Part shown: positions 46,315-57,758 of the stretch, in pieces | How positions within the stretch are numbered: position 1 is the first letter of the stretch | Layout of the letters: the number at the start of each line of letters is the position of its first letter | Assembly: GCF_030936135.1 (NCBI RefSeq) | Contig: NW_026776913.1 | Location: forward strand, 2,046,001 to 2,110,000 | Reading direction: 5' to 3' | Origin: Gavia stellata | Taxonomy: Eukaryota; Chordata; Aves; Gaviiformes; Gaviidae | DNA: 64,000 bases | Program-made: the position numbers and the translations under genes | Notes under the pieces: model-generated | What the model was told of the DNA's origin: nothing | What the model saw: only the letters and a program-made list of their open reading frames with translations | Databases searched by the model: none

Positions 46315-47599
46315 GGACCCTGCTCCGGGTGGTTTGTCTGAGATCCTTTCTCTGAGATCTTCTCTGGAGCCGTGGGGCAGTGTCTGAGTGCTGAAGGTGA
46401 AGGGGGCAGTAGGCACCCGGAGCTGGGTCTGCCTCCCAGCATGACCAGCATGACCCTGCGGACTCACCCCATGGCCCTGGGCTCCACAGCCTGGGGAGGG
46501 GGTGCAGGAGTGGCTGGCCAGGCCAGCCTAGATGTGCTCGCTAGGGAAAAGGCTCTGTGGGGAGATGGGAAGTGCGAGCAGAAGAGCAGGGCACTGTGTG
46601 TGTGCAGGGGAGACATGGAAAGAGAAACCCTTTGCTGAGGGTGGCAGCTGGGGGCAGGCTGCCCTGTCCATGGGGCAAAAGGACCTTCCTGAGCATCCCC
46701 TGGGCCAATTCTCTCATGCCGTCCTGGGGAGCAAGTTTGGCACCTGGGGCTGCAAGCTGCCTGCAGCGGAGATCTCCTCAGCGTGCCGGCTGGATGGACA
46801 TTCTCACTGGCCTCCATTTCCTGCTGTGGGACCAGTCAGAGACATGAAGGACCAGCAGAGCAGGGTCTGGCCTGTGCCCGTGTTCGCTGGACACCCCGGG
46901 CAGCTGCCCCAGGGCAGTCGTCACACACCAGCCAATAACCACCACCATGTCCAGCACTGGCCTCTCAGCCCAGCTCGGAGAGGTTGCTTGTCCCTCCACA
47001 GAGGGACACCGAATGACCAGGTCAGAAGTCCAGGTTTGCATTGTACAGACGAGACGTAAGCATGCACATGGTGTGCGTGTGGGGAGATGAACCCGAGTGA
47101 GCACAAATGCCATCAGCTCTTCCTGCGGGTGCCATGAAGGCCTCTGGGACAGACAGTGTCTCAAGGTCACTTCTCACTTCGAGAGTAACATCCCCTGGGA
47201 AAGCACCTGGATGCAGCACTGGGATGTGCTTCATTGAACGGACGTCCCCGTGTCCATTCCTCATGCCGTGGAGCATCTCAGACGAGTGCAGAGCACGGTG
47301 ATACACCGCAGGGCTGAGGTGCCTCCCAGCCTCTGGGAGCAGCAGCAGGAGGTCAGATTGACACTGTGACTGCTGCAGTGCACTGCCTCTGCACGTGCAA
47401 GGCAAGGACTCCTCTCTCTGATCACCCGTGTGTGTACAAGGAGTGCACGAGTCCAGCTGAGACATGGGCACCTGGCAGAGCTCTGACATTTCTGTGTGTC
47501 TGTCCAGGAACAAATCCCCACCGTCCCAGCGACTTTCATCTCAGCTGCCTTGGACAGGCTCATTGCAAGTGCTCCTGACTGCTACGTCACCCTTGCCTG
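46315..47599 (+). repeat. OR-4 3' flank within the left arm
   Basis: Mirrored at 60307-61782; part of it also matches 12034-12260 behind OR-2. No gene is seen. Near 46833 the left arm lacks about 191 bases that the right arm has. Confidence 0.7.
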
Positions 47600-48243
47600 T
47601 GATTCTGGATTGCGACCTCAAAAGTGCCGGATCAATCAGAAATTTTCTGGGGGCCTAGGAAAAAGCAGACATCAAACCCCTCTTCAAGAAGGGCAGGAAT
47701 GAGACTTGGGAGAATTACAGGCTCGTCTGCCTACCTCCGTCCCTGGAAAGGTGATGGGGCATATCCTTCTGCAGCCTTTTCCAGGCACATGAAGGGCAAG
47801 AAAGGCATTGCTGAACCAAAATGCTCTGGGGGAAAGAAGTGCATGTTGTGTACCTGGAATTTTGAAAGCCCTTGGACACGGTCTCCCGTGGTGTCCTGAT
47901 AGCCAGATCGGTGCTAGCTGGGCTGAAGAGGTGGTTGTTATAAGGGATGGGAAGTTGGCTGGATAATCAGGCCCAAATGTCATCAGTGCTACCAAGTCCT
48001 CCTGGAAGCCAGTCACTGTTGGCATCCCTCAGTGATCAGCACTTGGGCCAACACTGTGGAAAATCTTTATTATCCCCCTGTATGATGTGATGGCATGCAC
48101 TTTTAGCTCCTTTGTGGATGACACAAAGCTGTGCAGAGGCCTTGAGGAACCTCATCTAGTTCACTCTGCCTTGAGCAGGAGGGTCAGACAAGATGATGTT
48201 CAGGGATCTCTTCTAATCTAAGTTATTCAATGATTCAGTGAAT
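47600..48243 (+). mobile_element. diverged CR1 3' part, left arm
   Basis: The plus strand has reverse transcriptase remnants (ENYRLVCLPPSLEKV), a GFVDDTKLC-like box and the CR1 3' end (GGGATCTCTTCTAATCTAAG, then ATTCAGTGAATC). Frameshifted. Shared with the right arm, so it was inserted before the inverted duplication. Confidence 0.75.
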
Positions 48244-50150
48244 CTTTCCTTTGGAGAGATTTCTGAAGACAGACTAGAGGAAGAAGGAAAAAAAAAAGGA
48301 GAGTCAGGAAGTACAAAATGCATCAACATAAGTACAACAGTTCTTGTGGAGAATGTTTCTCTACTCAAATCGTTGGTGGGAAAGATATTGGATAAATTTG
48401 ATGAAATAAGCATATTTTCATCTGGTCAGGTCCTGGGCCACAAGGAGAGTGCTGGACGGGTGTGACATTATGAGGTCAGTTGTGTCTCAGAAACTCATCA
48501 TCGAGTAGGAAGCATAGGGCTGTGAAGGGGACTGTGGGGTCAGTTCTGTCTCTGGAGGTGATAGGCCAGCAGCAGGAACATGGCTGGGAAAGTAGCTCTG
48601 CCGAGTAGCCCGTGGGCCCTATCCAGGAAGGGGGCTTGGGTACGGGTTGTCATGTCCATTCTGCCTGAGCACATGATGGGACCGTAGCAGGTACATGGCT
48701 TGGTCCTGTCTCTCTGAGAAACTGAAAGGCCAGCAGCAGCCATGTGGTTTAGACGATCGTGGTGAGGTCACTTCTCTCTGGTCAGCTGAAAGGCCACAAG
48801 AAGGCTGATGGGACGGGTCCCCTGCTAGAAAGGCAGTTTCTGAGGTGGTAGAGTTTTCCTTGGTAGTGGGAAAAAGCAGGAGAGAGGGAAAGAGGAGTCA
48901 CAAAGTGCAACTTGAAAGGTGGAGACTGGCTGTCTGGAGGAAGAAATGTCATTCGAAGGGTAGGGCTGTGGTCACCCAGAGCGAGTCTGGATCAGCCCAC
49001 GGCTTTGTGTTTCAACAAACAGCCACCGAGAGTGGAGACCCGTCAGTGAAGGTACGGAAATGCTGGGGTGAGAGCAGGGTGGGGAAGCGAGATGGGTGTA
49101 ACCAGCCTGCGCAGGAGCAGGGGCAGGTTGTGGGCAGTGTAGAACAGCCTGCAGTGGGTGCTGGCCAGGCTGGAAGTCATCACAAGAACCCAGGTCTTTG
49201 TTCCCTTGGCTATGGCAGTCGTCTCTGCACAGATGCCTTTGAGAAGACATGTTCTCATGGCACCAGGGCCTCGTTGCCTCCATGCAGCCAATGGGGAAGC
49301 TGGAAATGGTTGTGCCATCGTTGTCCTTCACGTTGCCTTGCACACCCCACATCCCATGGTCCAAGTGAGAGCCCTGAGCCGTGTGTGAGGGACAGGATCC
49401 CCCTTCCCAGGGGCTGGGGATCTGGGCTTGGCCTTTCTGGTGCATAAAGGAAACCAAGGCTTGACTCAGCATCAGAGCCACCTGCACAGTGCCTTTGCCT
49501 ACCTGCAATCACAGCCTCCAGTTATCGGTTCTAACAAGTCCCTGGGGAGGCTTTGTCAGTAATGGCCCTCAGTGGGGCCCAGTAATGCTTCAGAGTAGTT
49601 TAGGTTTGTCTTCTGCCTTTGTCTCCTTGAGGGGATTGTTCAGTCTCTTCTCAGTACCTGAGGCTCCTGGACTCAGCACTACATACACCATGGGGCTCAT
49701 TAAAATGCAGAAAGCGCTAACGAGCTATGCCTCTTCTATAGTTTTCTTCAGGTCTTCAACATTTGTGTAGCTAATTAGAGAGGTAGGCACCTACCCTGAA
49801 GTAGCATAGGTAAATAGGACTTTGAAGAGGTGATAGGAGAATTCTCCAGTTGATACGGATGCAGAATGTCTCCTAAAGAGGTGGGGACAGGTAGGAAAAG
49901 CAGTCCCTTGAGGCCAGACACGGTATGGACAACCTTGCTCCTCACCTCTCCAACCCTGCCATTGCTCTCGTTGGCCACCGGGGACTTGCATCACTTTTCT
50001 TTACATCAGACTTCTCCACCAAAGTCTGCAGCTGAATATTACAGCTGCTTTGCAGCAATTCCTACCTGCTCTCCATGGAGAACTGCCATGGAAACAGGGT
50101 TTTTTAATTGGGGGAAAGAAAAAAGAAGAAAAAGTAAAACACAAGAGAAC
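48244..50150 (+). repeat. left-arm interior including module M-like part
   Basis: Mirrored at 57756-59662 with very few differences. 48985-49740 is a diverged, inverted module M. A 200-codon plus frame and a 178-codon minus frame overlap here, but neither is kept in the other module M copies, so I do not call a gene. Confidence 0.65.
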
Positions 50151-50561
50151 TTAATCCACAATAAACACAATTCTCAGCTGTATGGTTACTTTTAGCAGCT
50201 TCCAACGAGGTTCACCACCCCAGTTGAAGAGTTGCCTATGGAAAGTATGAGGGAGAGTACTGAAAGAGAATGACGCTTTACCTCCCTGGGGCTCAAAGCA
50301 GGGTGATAGGTGAGAGGGATCTGAATGATCAAAGAGTAAGAGGAGGAAAACCTCTGGAGAGCAATGGAAAGTGCGCATGTCCAGATTGGCTTCTGGAGAG
50401 ATGACTTCAGACATGGGGATTTTGATCAGGAAAGGCAGAAACACCTGGAAGGTTAGGGAGATTAAATACGCAGCATGACAGACAGAGTACTGGCAATGCA
50501 AGCACCGGGCAAGATCAGGATTTCTTCGCCTGCAATTAATACACAGTCTCAAAAGTCCCAT
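50151..50561 (-). CDS. unrecognised 136-residue frame with two CxxC pairs, left arm
   Basis: Opens with MGLLRLCINCRRRNPDLARCLHC, a CxxC-x10-CxxC zinc-knuckle-like head, then a hydrophobic stretch (AYLISLTFQVFLPFLI) and a segment rich in Leu/Phe ending IVFIVD. The mirror frame in the right arm has the same length and ends, although about 17 residues differ. An AATAAA lies just upstream of the start, which argues against a simple gene start. I do not know the function. It may be an exon, an old coding relic or chance. Confidence 0.3.
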   Translation of the reverse strand: MGLLRLCINCRRRNPDLARCLHCQYSVCHAAYLISLTFQVFLPFLIKIPMSEVISPEANLDMRTFHCSPEVFLLLLFDHSDPSHLSPCFEPQGGKASFSFSTLPHTFHRQLFNWGGEPRWKLLKVTIQLRIVFIVD

Positions 50562-51235
50562 TTTGGCAGGATAGAAAATACAGTGACATTTTATTGAAAG
50601 TACTGAAACATTGCAGCTGGTAAAAAGGTGCTGGGTTTATTTTTCTTTCTTTTTATAAAGTATTGAGAGCAGTTCCCAGGTTTTCAGGCAGAGCTCCGGG
50701 GTCTGACCATAAGCAGCCAGTGCCACCTCGAGAGCTGTATCTGAGGTACTTGCCGGGGCATGTAAAGGACCACTTCCCCTCCTGGTCCACACCTATGGCC
50801 TTACCAGTACCATAGCCCCAAGACCCCACAGTTTCTCCAGGCGATGCTTTGGACCTCCTGCTCCCTCCAGGAGTCAACTCCCAGAGCCTCGGCGCTCTCT
50901 GGTATGCGGTCCAGACTTAACGTCTCTCTGGTACCTGGCTCCCAGGCCCCTTATCCTACTCACTGGCTACTCCAGCCTGATGTGGGCTAGCAGTTACACA
51001 CACTGACACGCACATCCACATGATATGCAGGCACTTGGGTCTCTCCTTTTGGCTGCCCCCCAGGCACATGAGCTCCTATGACTTGTGGTCCCCCCTCTGG
51101 TGTGGGAGGACTCATACCTCCACACAACGAGCAGAGATCCCCCTCACCCCAGGAAGTAGTGAAATGGAGTTTTATACGAAGGCAGGACAGGCTGGGGCCA
51201 TCAGTTCCAGGGTATGGCTGGACAAGTGTACTTAC

Positions 51236-51385
51236 CAGCAACCTCCTTCATCATGACTAGCTATTTTTAGCCCTATTTCATCCCCAAACACACTTGAGTC
51301 CTCCCTTTCCCTGCCATCGGTCCTTTCCTCAAAATCCCATCGGAAGTCTTCATTACGTGAAATAGGAACCGGATTTGCAGATCCA
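51236..51385 (-). other. candidate 150-base internal exon, left arm
   Basis: Flanked by an acceptor (TTTTTGTCTGTGTCTTCTTGAAAG) and a donor (CTG/GTAAGT), open in one frame (NEDFRWDFEERTDGRERED...). Both splice sites and the length are kept in the right arm (56521-56670). No family recognised. Confidence 0.35.
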
Positions 51386-51639
51386 CTTTCAAGAAGACAC
51401 AGACAAAAAGTATCAGTAAAATCATGATCATTCAATTGCAGTAGCTGAATCTACTCATGACCCCTGCAGTAAGGGGAAGCCCCGGGACCTTGCAGGGGAG
51501 CAACAGGGGATTACCAGGCAGAGCCGAGTGTCTGCCCATGGTCGAGGCTTCAGCAAGGGGTCGGTCACAAAGGGTTTTTTCCTAGGAAGCAGGGAGGGTA
51601 GGCTGTACGTGCACACCCTGAACTGTGATACCTTCTATA

Positions 51640-52130
51640 GCTGTGTGGAGTCAACAAGATGTGTGTCCACTTCAGCAAGTGTCTTTGCCTCATAAGCACA
51701 AGCTCGGTAAATTTCTGGCCATGTAGTATCTGCAATGGCATCAACATCTTCAAGGGCGTCTCCATCGGTAGTTGCATCGGAAACTGGACTTGCATCTTCA
51801 ATGCCATCTGCTGTGGTATCTGCAGCTGCAGTGGTGTCTGACACAGCACCTGCATCTCCGGTGGTGTCTGTAATGGTATCTGCATCTGCCATGGCATCTC
51901 CAGTGGCATCGATGCCGGTACCTTCAAAGGAATCTTCAAAGGCACCTGCATCTCCAATGGTGTCTGCATCTGCCATGGTTTCTGCAATGGCACCTGCATC
52001 CTCAATAGCATCTCCATCAGCAATTGCACCTGAAAGTGTATTTCCATCTGCAGTGGCATCTGCACCAGCATTGGCACTGTTATCCATAATGGTATCTCCG
52101 TCCGCAGTGATGGCTGCATTGGAGAGCTGT
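51640..52130 (-). repeat. acidic 9/18-base repeat array, left arm
   Basis: Degenerate tandem units around GATGCAGATACCATTGCA. The minus strand is open across the array and reads as Asp/Ala/Thr/Ile-rich repeats ([14 protein letters not shown]), ending at a stop near 51635 after THLVDSTQL. The mirror array in the right arm is shorter and broken. Could be coding or a minisatellite. Confidence 0.55.
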
Positions 52131-52189
52131 AGCTGACAGGACAGTTGCACACCCAGCATTCCAGATGCAGATACCTTTGCAGATGCCCT

Positions 52190-52320
52190 GGCAGATTCTT
52201 TCCCACTGCAGATGCAGAGGCCATTGCAGATACTGATCCCGTTGCAGATATCCATAGCATCACACCCCCCCATGCAGATACCAACACCATTACAGATGCA
52301 CACACAGCACAGCAGGCATT
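52190..52320 (+). repeat. same acidic repeat in opposite orientation
   Basis: Here the plus strand carries the units (ADAEAIADTDPVADI), opposite to 51640-52130. It marks the fold point of the inverted repeat. Confidence 0.45.
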
Positions 52321-52756
52321 ATCCCCCCTCCTCAGCGCTGCTCAGAACACATATACACAACACCGCGCTGCGTACGGGGTCTCAGGAAGAAGTGACCTCT
52401 TGCTGGCCTCTGTCCTCTACTGGCCTCTGACTCCGGTTCCCACAGGCCCTGCCCTCCTCCTGCCTCCCCAAGGGGCCCAGGAGCTCAGAACTGGGAGAAA
52501 GCGGGCATAGTGCTGCTAAAGAAACCTTCTGCTGGGGATTCGCAAGTTGAGTCCTGCATGGAAAGGAGGCACGGTCATCTCTGTGAGGGCAAAAATACCC
52601 TCCTGACCACTGCAACAGCCTCACTCACAGCCGACACTGCATTTGGTGGACAGGGACAAAAGAAATCCATTCACTGCCTCCAACACGGAAACAGCTTCAA
52701 CATGGACCTGACTAGAGTTTTCCCCACCCTCTTGCAGAAGGGGATAAGGAGCCACC
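52321..52756. other. palindrome spacer, unassigned
   Basis: No gene or known repeat seen. Not mirrored in the right arm. Confidence 0.35.
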
Positions 52757-54060
52757 AAGAAAATCACAGAATCACAGAATGAGAGGGGTTGCAAGGGACC
52801 TCTGGAGATCATCTAGTCCAACCCCCCACCAGAGCAGGTTCACCTACAGCAGGTTGCACAGGAATGCTTCCACGTGAGTTTTGAATATCTCCAGAGAAGG
52901 AGACTCCGCAACCTCTCTAGGCAGCTTGTTCCAGTGCTCTGACACCCTCAAAGGAAAGAAGTTCCTCCTCATGTGTAGTCGGAACTTCCTATGACCATGT
53001 TTGTGCCCATTACCTCTTGTCCTGTCACTGGGCACCACTGAAAAAAGACTGGCCCCATCCTCCTGGCACCCACCCCTTAACTATTTCTAAGCATTGATAA
53101 GATCCCCCCTCAGTCTTCTCTTCTCCAGACTGAAAAGACCCAAGTCCCTCAGCCTTTCCTCCTAAGAAAGATGTTCCGCTCCCCTAATCATCTTTGTAGC
53201 CCTTTGCTGGACCCTCTCCAGCAGCTCCCTGTCCTTCTTGAACCAGGGAGCCCAGAACTGGACACAGTTCTCCAGATGCGGCCTCACTAGAGCAGAGTAG
53301 AGGGGGAGGATAACCTCCCTCGCCCTGCTAGCCACACTCTTCTGGATGCAGCCCAGGATGCCATTGGCCTTCTTGGCTACAAGGGCACATTGGTGGCTCA
53401 TAGTCATCCTGTTGTCCCCCAGGACTCCCAGGTCCCTTTCCACAGAGCTGCTCTCCAGCAGCTCAGCCCCTAACCTGTGCTGATGCAGGGGGTTATTCCG
53501 CCCCCGGTGCAGTGCCCTACACTTGCCTTTGCTGAATTTCATCAGGTTCCTCTCTGCCCAACTCTCCAGCCTGTCCAGGTCACGCTGAATGGCAGCGCAG
53601 CCTTCCACCGTATCCACCACTGCTCCCAGTTTTGTGTCATCAGCAGTCTTGCTGAGGGCACACTCTATCCCTTCATCCAGGTCATTGCTGAATATATTGA
53701 ACAGGACTGGACCCAGTCCTGACCCCTGAGGAACACCACTTGTGACAGACCTCCAACTAGCCTCTGGGCCACTAATCACAACCCTCGGAGCTCTGTCTAT
53801 CAGCCAGTTTCCAATCCACCTGACTGTCTGTTCATCTAACCCACACTTCCTAAGCTTGCCTCTGAGGGTCATGTGGGAGACGGTGTCGAAAGCCTTGCTG
53901 AAGCCAAGGCAGACAACATCCACTGCCCTCCCCGCATCTATCCATGCAGTCATGCCATCGTAGAAGGCTATCAGATTGGTCAGACATGACTTTGCTTGGT
54001 GAATCCATGTTGACGACTTCTGATAACCTTCTTCTCCTCCTGGTGCTTTGAGATGACGCC
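52757..54060 (-). mobile_element. CR1, 3' half of ORF2 and 3' end
   Basis: The 3' end is at the left (AATCACAGAATCACAGAATGAG). The minus-strand frame from about 54124 to 53162 is open for about 320 codons and carries reverse transcriptase motifs: [15 protein letters not shown] and TADDTKLG (where YADD is usual), then [13 protein letters not shown]. The missing Tyr of the catalytic box and the 5' truncation mean it is inactive. One of the better preserved CR1 pieces in the window. Confidence 0.9.
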
Positions 54061-54064
54061 CAGA

Positions 54065-55780
54065 ACGAGCAGCACAGGGAATAAACAGGAAGAATTGGAG
54101 ACCTGTGTGTGGTCGCAGGGCCATGATCTCATTGCAATGACTGAGACATGGTGGGATAGCTCACATGACTGGAACGCTGTCATGGATGGCTGTGTTCTTT
54201 TTAGGAAAGATAGGCCAGCAAGGGGAGGTGGTGGAGTTGCTCTTTATGTGGAGAGTGCAACTGGAATGTATCGAGCTCTCCCTGGGGGCAGATGAAGAGC
54301 GAGTTGAGAGCTTGTGGGTAAGGATTAAGGGGCAGGCTGACATGAGAGATGCTGTTGTGGGTGTTGACTACAGCCCAGCTGATCAGGGTGGGGAAGCTGA
54401 TGAGGCCTTCTACAGACAGCTGAGAGTCATCTCACCATCACAGGCCTCTGTTCTCCTGGGGGATTTCACCCACCCTACACAGCCAGGCATGTACAGTCCA
54501 GGAGGTTCCCCCAGTGTATTGATGATAACTTTTTGGCTCAGGTGGTGGAGGAGGCAACAAGGAGAGGTGTTCTACTGGACCTAGGACTGACAAACAAAGA
54601 GGGACTGGTGAGGGACATGAAGGTTGGGGGCAGCCTTGGCTGTAGGGATCATGAGAAGATAGAGTACCAGGTCATGTGCAGTATGCACAAAAGGACGAGA
54701 AGGATTGTGACCTTGGACTTGAGGAGGGCTACCTTTGATCTTCTCAAGAAACTGCTTGGAGAAATCCCATGGGTTAGGGCTCTAGAGGGTAGGGGGGCTC
54801 AAGAGAGCTGGATGATCTTCATGTCCCACTTCCTCCAAGCTCAGGATCGGTGTATCCCTAAGAGCAGGAAATGAGGCAAGGGAAGCAGGAGACATGCATG
54901 GCTGATCAGGGAGCTGCTGAAAAAGCTCAAGTCGAAGAAGGAATTTTAGAGTCAATGGAAGAAGGGACTGACCGCTTGGGAAGATGTCAGGAATGCTGTC
55001 AGAGTACGCAGGGATGGAAGGAGGAAAGCCAAGGCTTCCTTGGAATTCAACCTGGCAAGGGATGTCAAAGTCAAGAGGAAGGGTTCCTTCAAGTCCAGCG
55101 GAGGTGAAAGGAAACCTGGAGAAAAGGTGGTCCCACTGTCGAATGAGGCAGGTGCCATGGTGAGAGATGATGCAGAGAAGGTGGAGTTCCCAAATGCCTT
55201 CTTTGCTTCAGTCTTTGCCTCTCCGGCCAGCCCTCAGGAGTCCCAGACTTTGGAGGTCACCGAGAAAGTGTGGAGGAAGGCAGACTTTCCCTTGGTAGAG
55301 GAGGATCAAGTCAGAGACCAATGAAGTAAACTGGACGTCCACAAGTCCATGGGTCCTGATGGGATGCAGCCGCAAGTGCTGAGGGAGCTGGCAGAAGTCC
55401 TTGGTGGGCCCCTCTCTATCATCTTGGAAAGGTCCTGGAGAAGAGGCGAGGTGCCTGAGGACTGGAGGAAAGCCAATGTCACTGCAGTCTTGAAAAAGGG
55501 CAGGAAGGAAGACGAGGGCAACTACAGGCCAGTCAGCCTCACCTCCATTTCTGGAAACAGGATGGAACAGCTGATTCTGGGCGTCATCTCAAAGCATCTG
55601 GAAAAATAGAAGGTTATCAGAAGTAGTCAACATGGATTCAGCAAGGGGAAGTCATGTCTGACCAATCTGATAGCCTTCTACAATGGCATGACTGCATGGA
55701 TAGATGAGGGGAGGGCACTGGATATGGTCTACCTTGACTTCAGCAAGGCTTTAACATCTTCTCCCACATCATCCTTACAG
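54065..55780 (+). mobile_element. CR1, 5' half of ORF2, head to head with the previous piece
   Basis: The plus strand encodes the endonuclease part ([27 protein letters not shown]) and the start of reverse transcriptase (GPDGMQPQVLRELAEVL, NYRPVSLTSISG, LDFSKAL), with frameshifts. It stops near 55780 at the acidic repeat. It overlaps the minus-strand piece by about 180 bases of CR1 sequence (53870-54058 versus 55580-55770). Confidence 0.88.
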
Positions 55781-55782
55781 CA

Positions 55783-56199
55783 GACTATTGCAGAGGAGGA
55801 CACCACGGCAGATGTAGGTACCATTGCAGGTGGAGATACCATTACAGACCCCACCCAAAACGCCGATGTTGAGGAGATGCAGGTTCCTTTGGAGACACCA
55901 TTGCAGGCGCAGACACTCCTGGAGATGCAGATACCATTGCAGATGCCATTGAAGATTCCTTTGAAGGTACTGGCATCGATGCCACTGGAGATGCCATTGC
56001 AGATGCAGATACGATTACAGACACCACTGGACATGAAGGTGCTGTGTCAGACACCATTGCAGCTGCAGATACCACAGCAGATGGCATTGAAGATGCAAGT
56101 CCAATTTCAGATGCAACTGCCGATGGAGACGCCCTTGAAGATGCTGATACCATTGCAGGTACCAATGGAGGAGCAGATACTACATGGCCAGATATGTAG
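55783..56199 (+). repeat. acidic 9/18-base repeat array, right arm
   Basis: Plus-strand units of the same kind as 51640-52130. The acidic frame changes near 55870 and ends at TAG 56197-56199, earlier than in the left arm, so at least this copy is not an intact gene. Confidence 0.55.
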
Positions 56200-56520
56200 A
56201 AAGCTTGTGCTTATTAGGCCAGGACACCTGCTAAAGCAGACACACATCTTGCTGACTCCACACAGCTAGAGAATATATCACAGTTCTTGGTGTGCATGCA
56301 CAGCCTACGCTCCCCACTTCCTAGAGAGAAACCCTTGGAGACCGACCCCTTGCTGAAGCCTCGACCATGGGCAGAAACTCAACTGTGCCTGGTAATCCCC
56401 TGCTGCTCCCCTGCAAGGTCCCGGGGCTTCCCCTTACTGGAGGGGTCATGAGTAGATTCAGCTACTGCAATTGAATGATCATGCTTTTACTCATGCTTTT
56501 TGTCTTTGTCTTCTTGAAAG

Positions 56521-56670
56521 TGGATCTGCAAACCCGGTTCCAATGTCACATAATGAAGACTTCCGATGGGATTTTGAGGAAAGGACCAAAGGCAGGGAAA
56601 GGGAGGACTCGAGGTTGTTTGGGGATGAAGTAGGGCTAAAAATAGCTAGTCACGATGAAGGAGGTTGCTG
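56521..56670 (+). other. candidate 150-base internal exon, right arm
   Basis: Acceptor TTTTTGTCTTTGTCTTCTTGAAAG before and CTG/GTAAGT after; open frame (NEDFRWDFEERTKGRERED...). Mirror of 51236-51385, with several amino-acid changes but intact splice sites. Confidence 0.35.
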
Positions 56671-57347
56671 GTAAGTACACTTGTCCTGCCATGCCCTGCA
56701 ACTGATGGCCCCAGCCTGTCCTGCCTTCTTGTTAAACTCCATTTCACTACTTCCTGGGGTGAGGGGGATCTGTGCCCTTTGTGCGTGTGGAGGTGTGAGT
56801 GCCAGCCCCTGGAGGGGGGACCACAAGTCAGAGGGGCTCACGTGCCCAAGGTGTAGCCACTGGAGAGACCCGAGTGCATGCATATCATGTGGATGTTCGT
56901 GTCAGTGTGTGTAACTGCTAGCCAACATCAGGCTGGAGTAGCCAGTGAGTAGGCTAAGGGGCCTGGGAGCCAGGTACCAGAGAGACCTTAAGTCTGGACT
57001 GCATGCCAGAGAGTGCCGGGGCTCTGGGAGTTGACTCCTGGAGGGAGCAGGAGGTCCAAAGCATCGCCTGGAGAAACTGTGGGGTCTCGGGGCTCTGGTA
57101 CTGGTTAGGCCATAGGTGTGGACCAGGAGGGGAAGTGGTCCTTTACATGCCCAGGCAAGTACCTCAGATACAGCTCTCGAGGTGGCACTGGCTGCTTATG
57201 GTCAGACCCCGGAGCTCTGCCTGAAAACCTGGGAACTGCTCTCAATACTTTAAAAAAAGAAAGATAAAGAAAAAGCAGCACCTTTTTACCAGCTGAAATG
57301 TTTCAGTACTTTCAATAAAACGTCACTGTAATTCCAATCCTGCCAAA

Positions 57348-57758
57348 ATGGGACTTTTGAGACTGTGTATTTATTGCGGGAGAAGAAATCCTGATCTTGC
57401 CCTGTGCTTGCATTGCCAGTACTCTGTCTATCATGCTGCGTATTTAATCTCCCTAACCTTCCAGGTGTTTCTACCTGTCCTGATCAAACTCCCCACGTCG
57501 GAATTCATCTCTTCAGAAAACGATCTGGACATACGCACTTTCCATGTTGATCCAGAGGTTTTCCTCCTCTTACTCTTTGATCATTCAGATCCCTCTCACC
57601 TATCAGTTTGCTTTGAGCCCCAGGGAGGTAAAGCGTCATTGTCTTTCAGTACTCTCCCTCATAGTCCCTATAGGCAACTCTTCAATTGGGGTGGTGAACC
57701 TCGTTGGAAGCTGCCAAAAATAACCATACAGCTGAGAATTGTGTTTATAGTGGATTAA
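57348..57758 (+). CDS. unrecognised 136-residue frame with two CxxC pairs, right arm
   Basis: Mirror of 50151-50561: head MGLLRLCIYCGRRNPDLALC with CxxC-x10-CxxC, same hydrophobic middle and same C-terminus. All four cysteines and the full length are retained despite about 17 residue differences. Function unknown; coding status unproven. Confidence 0.3.
   Translation: MGLLRLCIYCGRRNPDLALCLHCQYSVYHAAYLISLTFQVFLPVLIKLPTSEFISSENDLDIRTFHVDPEVFLLLLFDHSDPSHLSVCFEPQGGKASLSFSTLPHSPYRQLFNWGGEPRWKLPKITIQLRIVFIVD

Larger units (their letters stand above)
44113..52130 (+). repeat. left arm of a large inverted repeat
   Basis: Pairs with about 55776-64000 in reverse complement. Mirrored positions add up to about 108097 outside 46833 and about 107906 inside it, because the left arm lacks about 191 bases. 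Sampled stretches (48541-48596, 49021-49080, 49885-49937) show no difference from their mirrors. OR-4 and the innermost 2 kb differ more. Confidence 0.9.

Noticed and set aside
48845-49508. 200-codon plus frame and 178-codon minus frame, also in the right arm at 58398-59061
   Set aside because: They overlap on opposite strands, have no domain-like features, and persist in both arms only because the arms are nearly identical here. The other module M copies do not keep the frames.
51565-52305. Gln/Met/Leu/Pro-rich 246-codon frame in the acidic repeat
   Set aside because: It is the alternative reading of the same 9/18-base repeat; the repeat keeps several frames open at once.
55688-56269. 193-codon plus frame at the CR1/acidic repeat joint
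   Set aside because: A fusion of CR1 reverse transcriptase remnant with the non-acidic reading of the repeat; no sign of a real gene.
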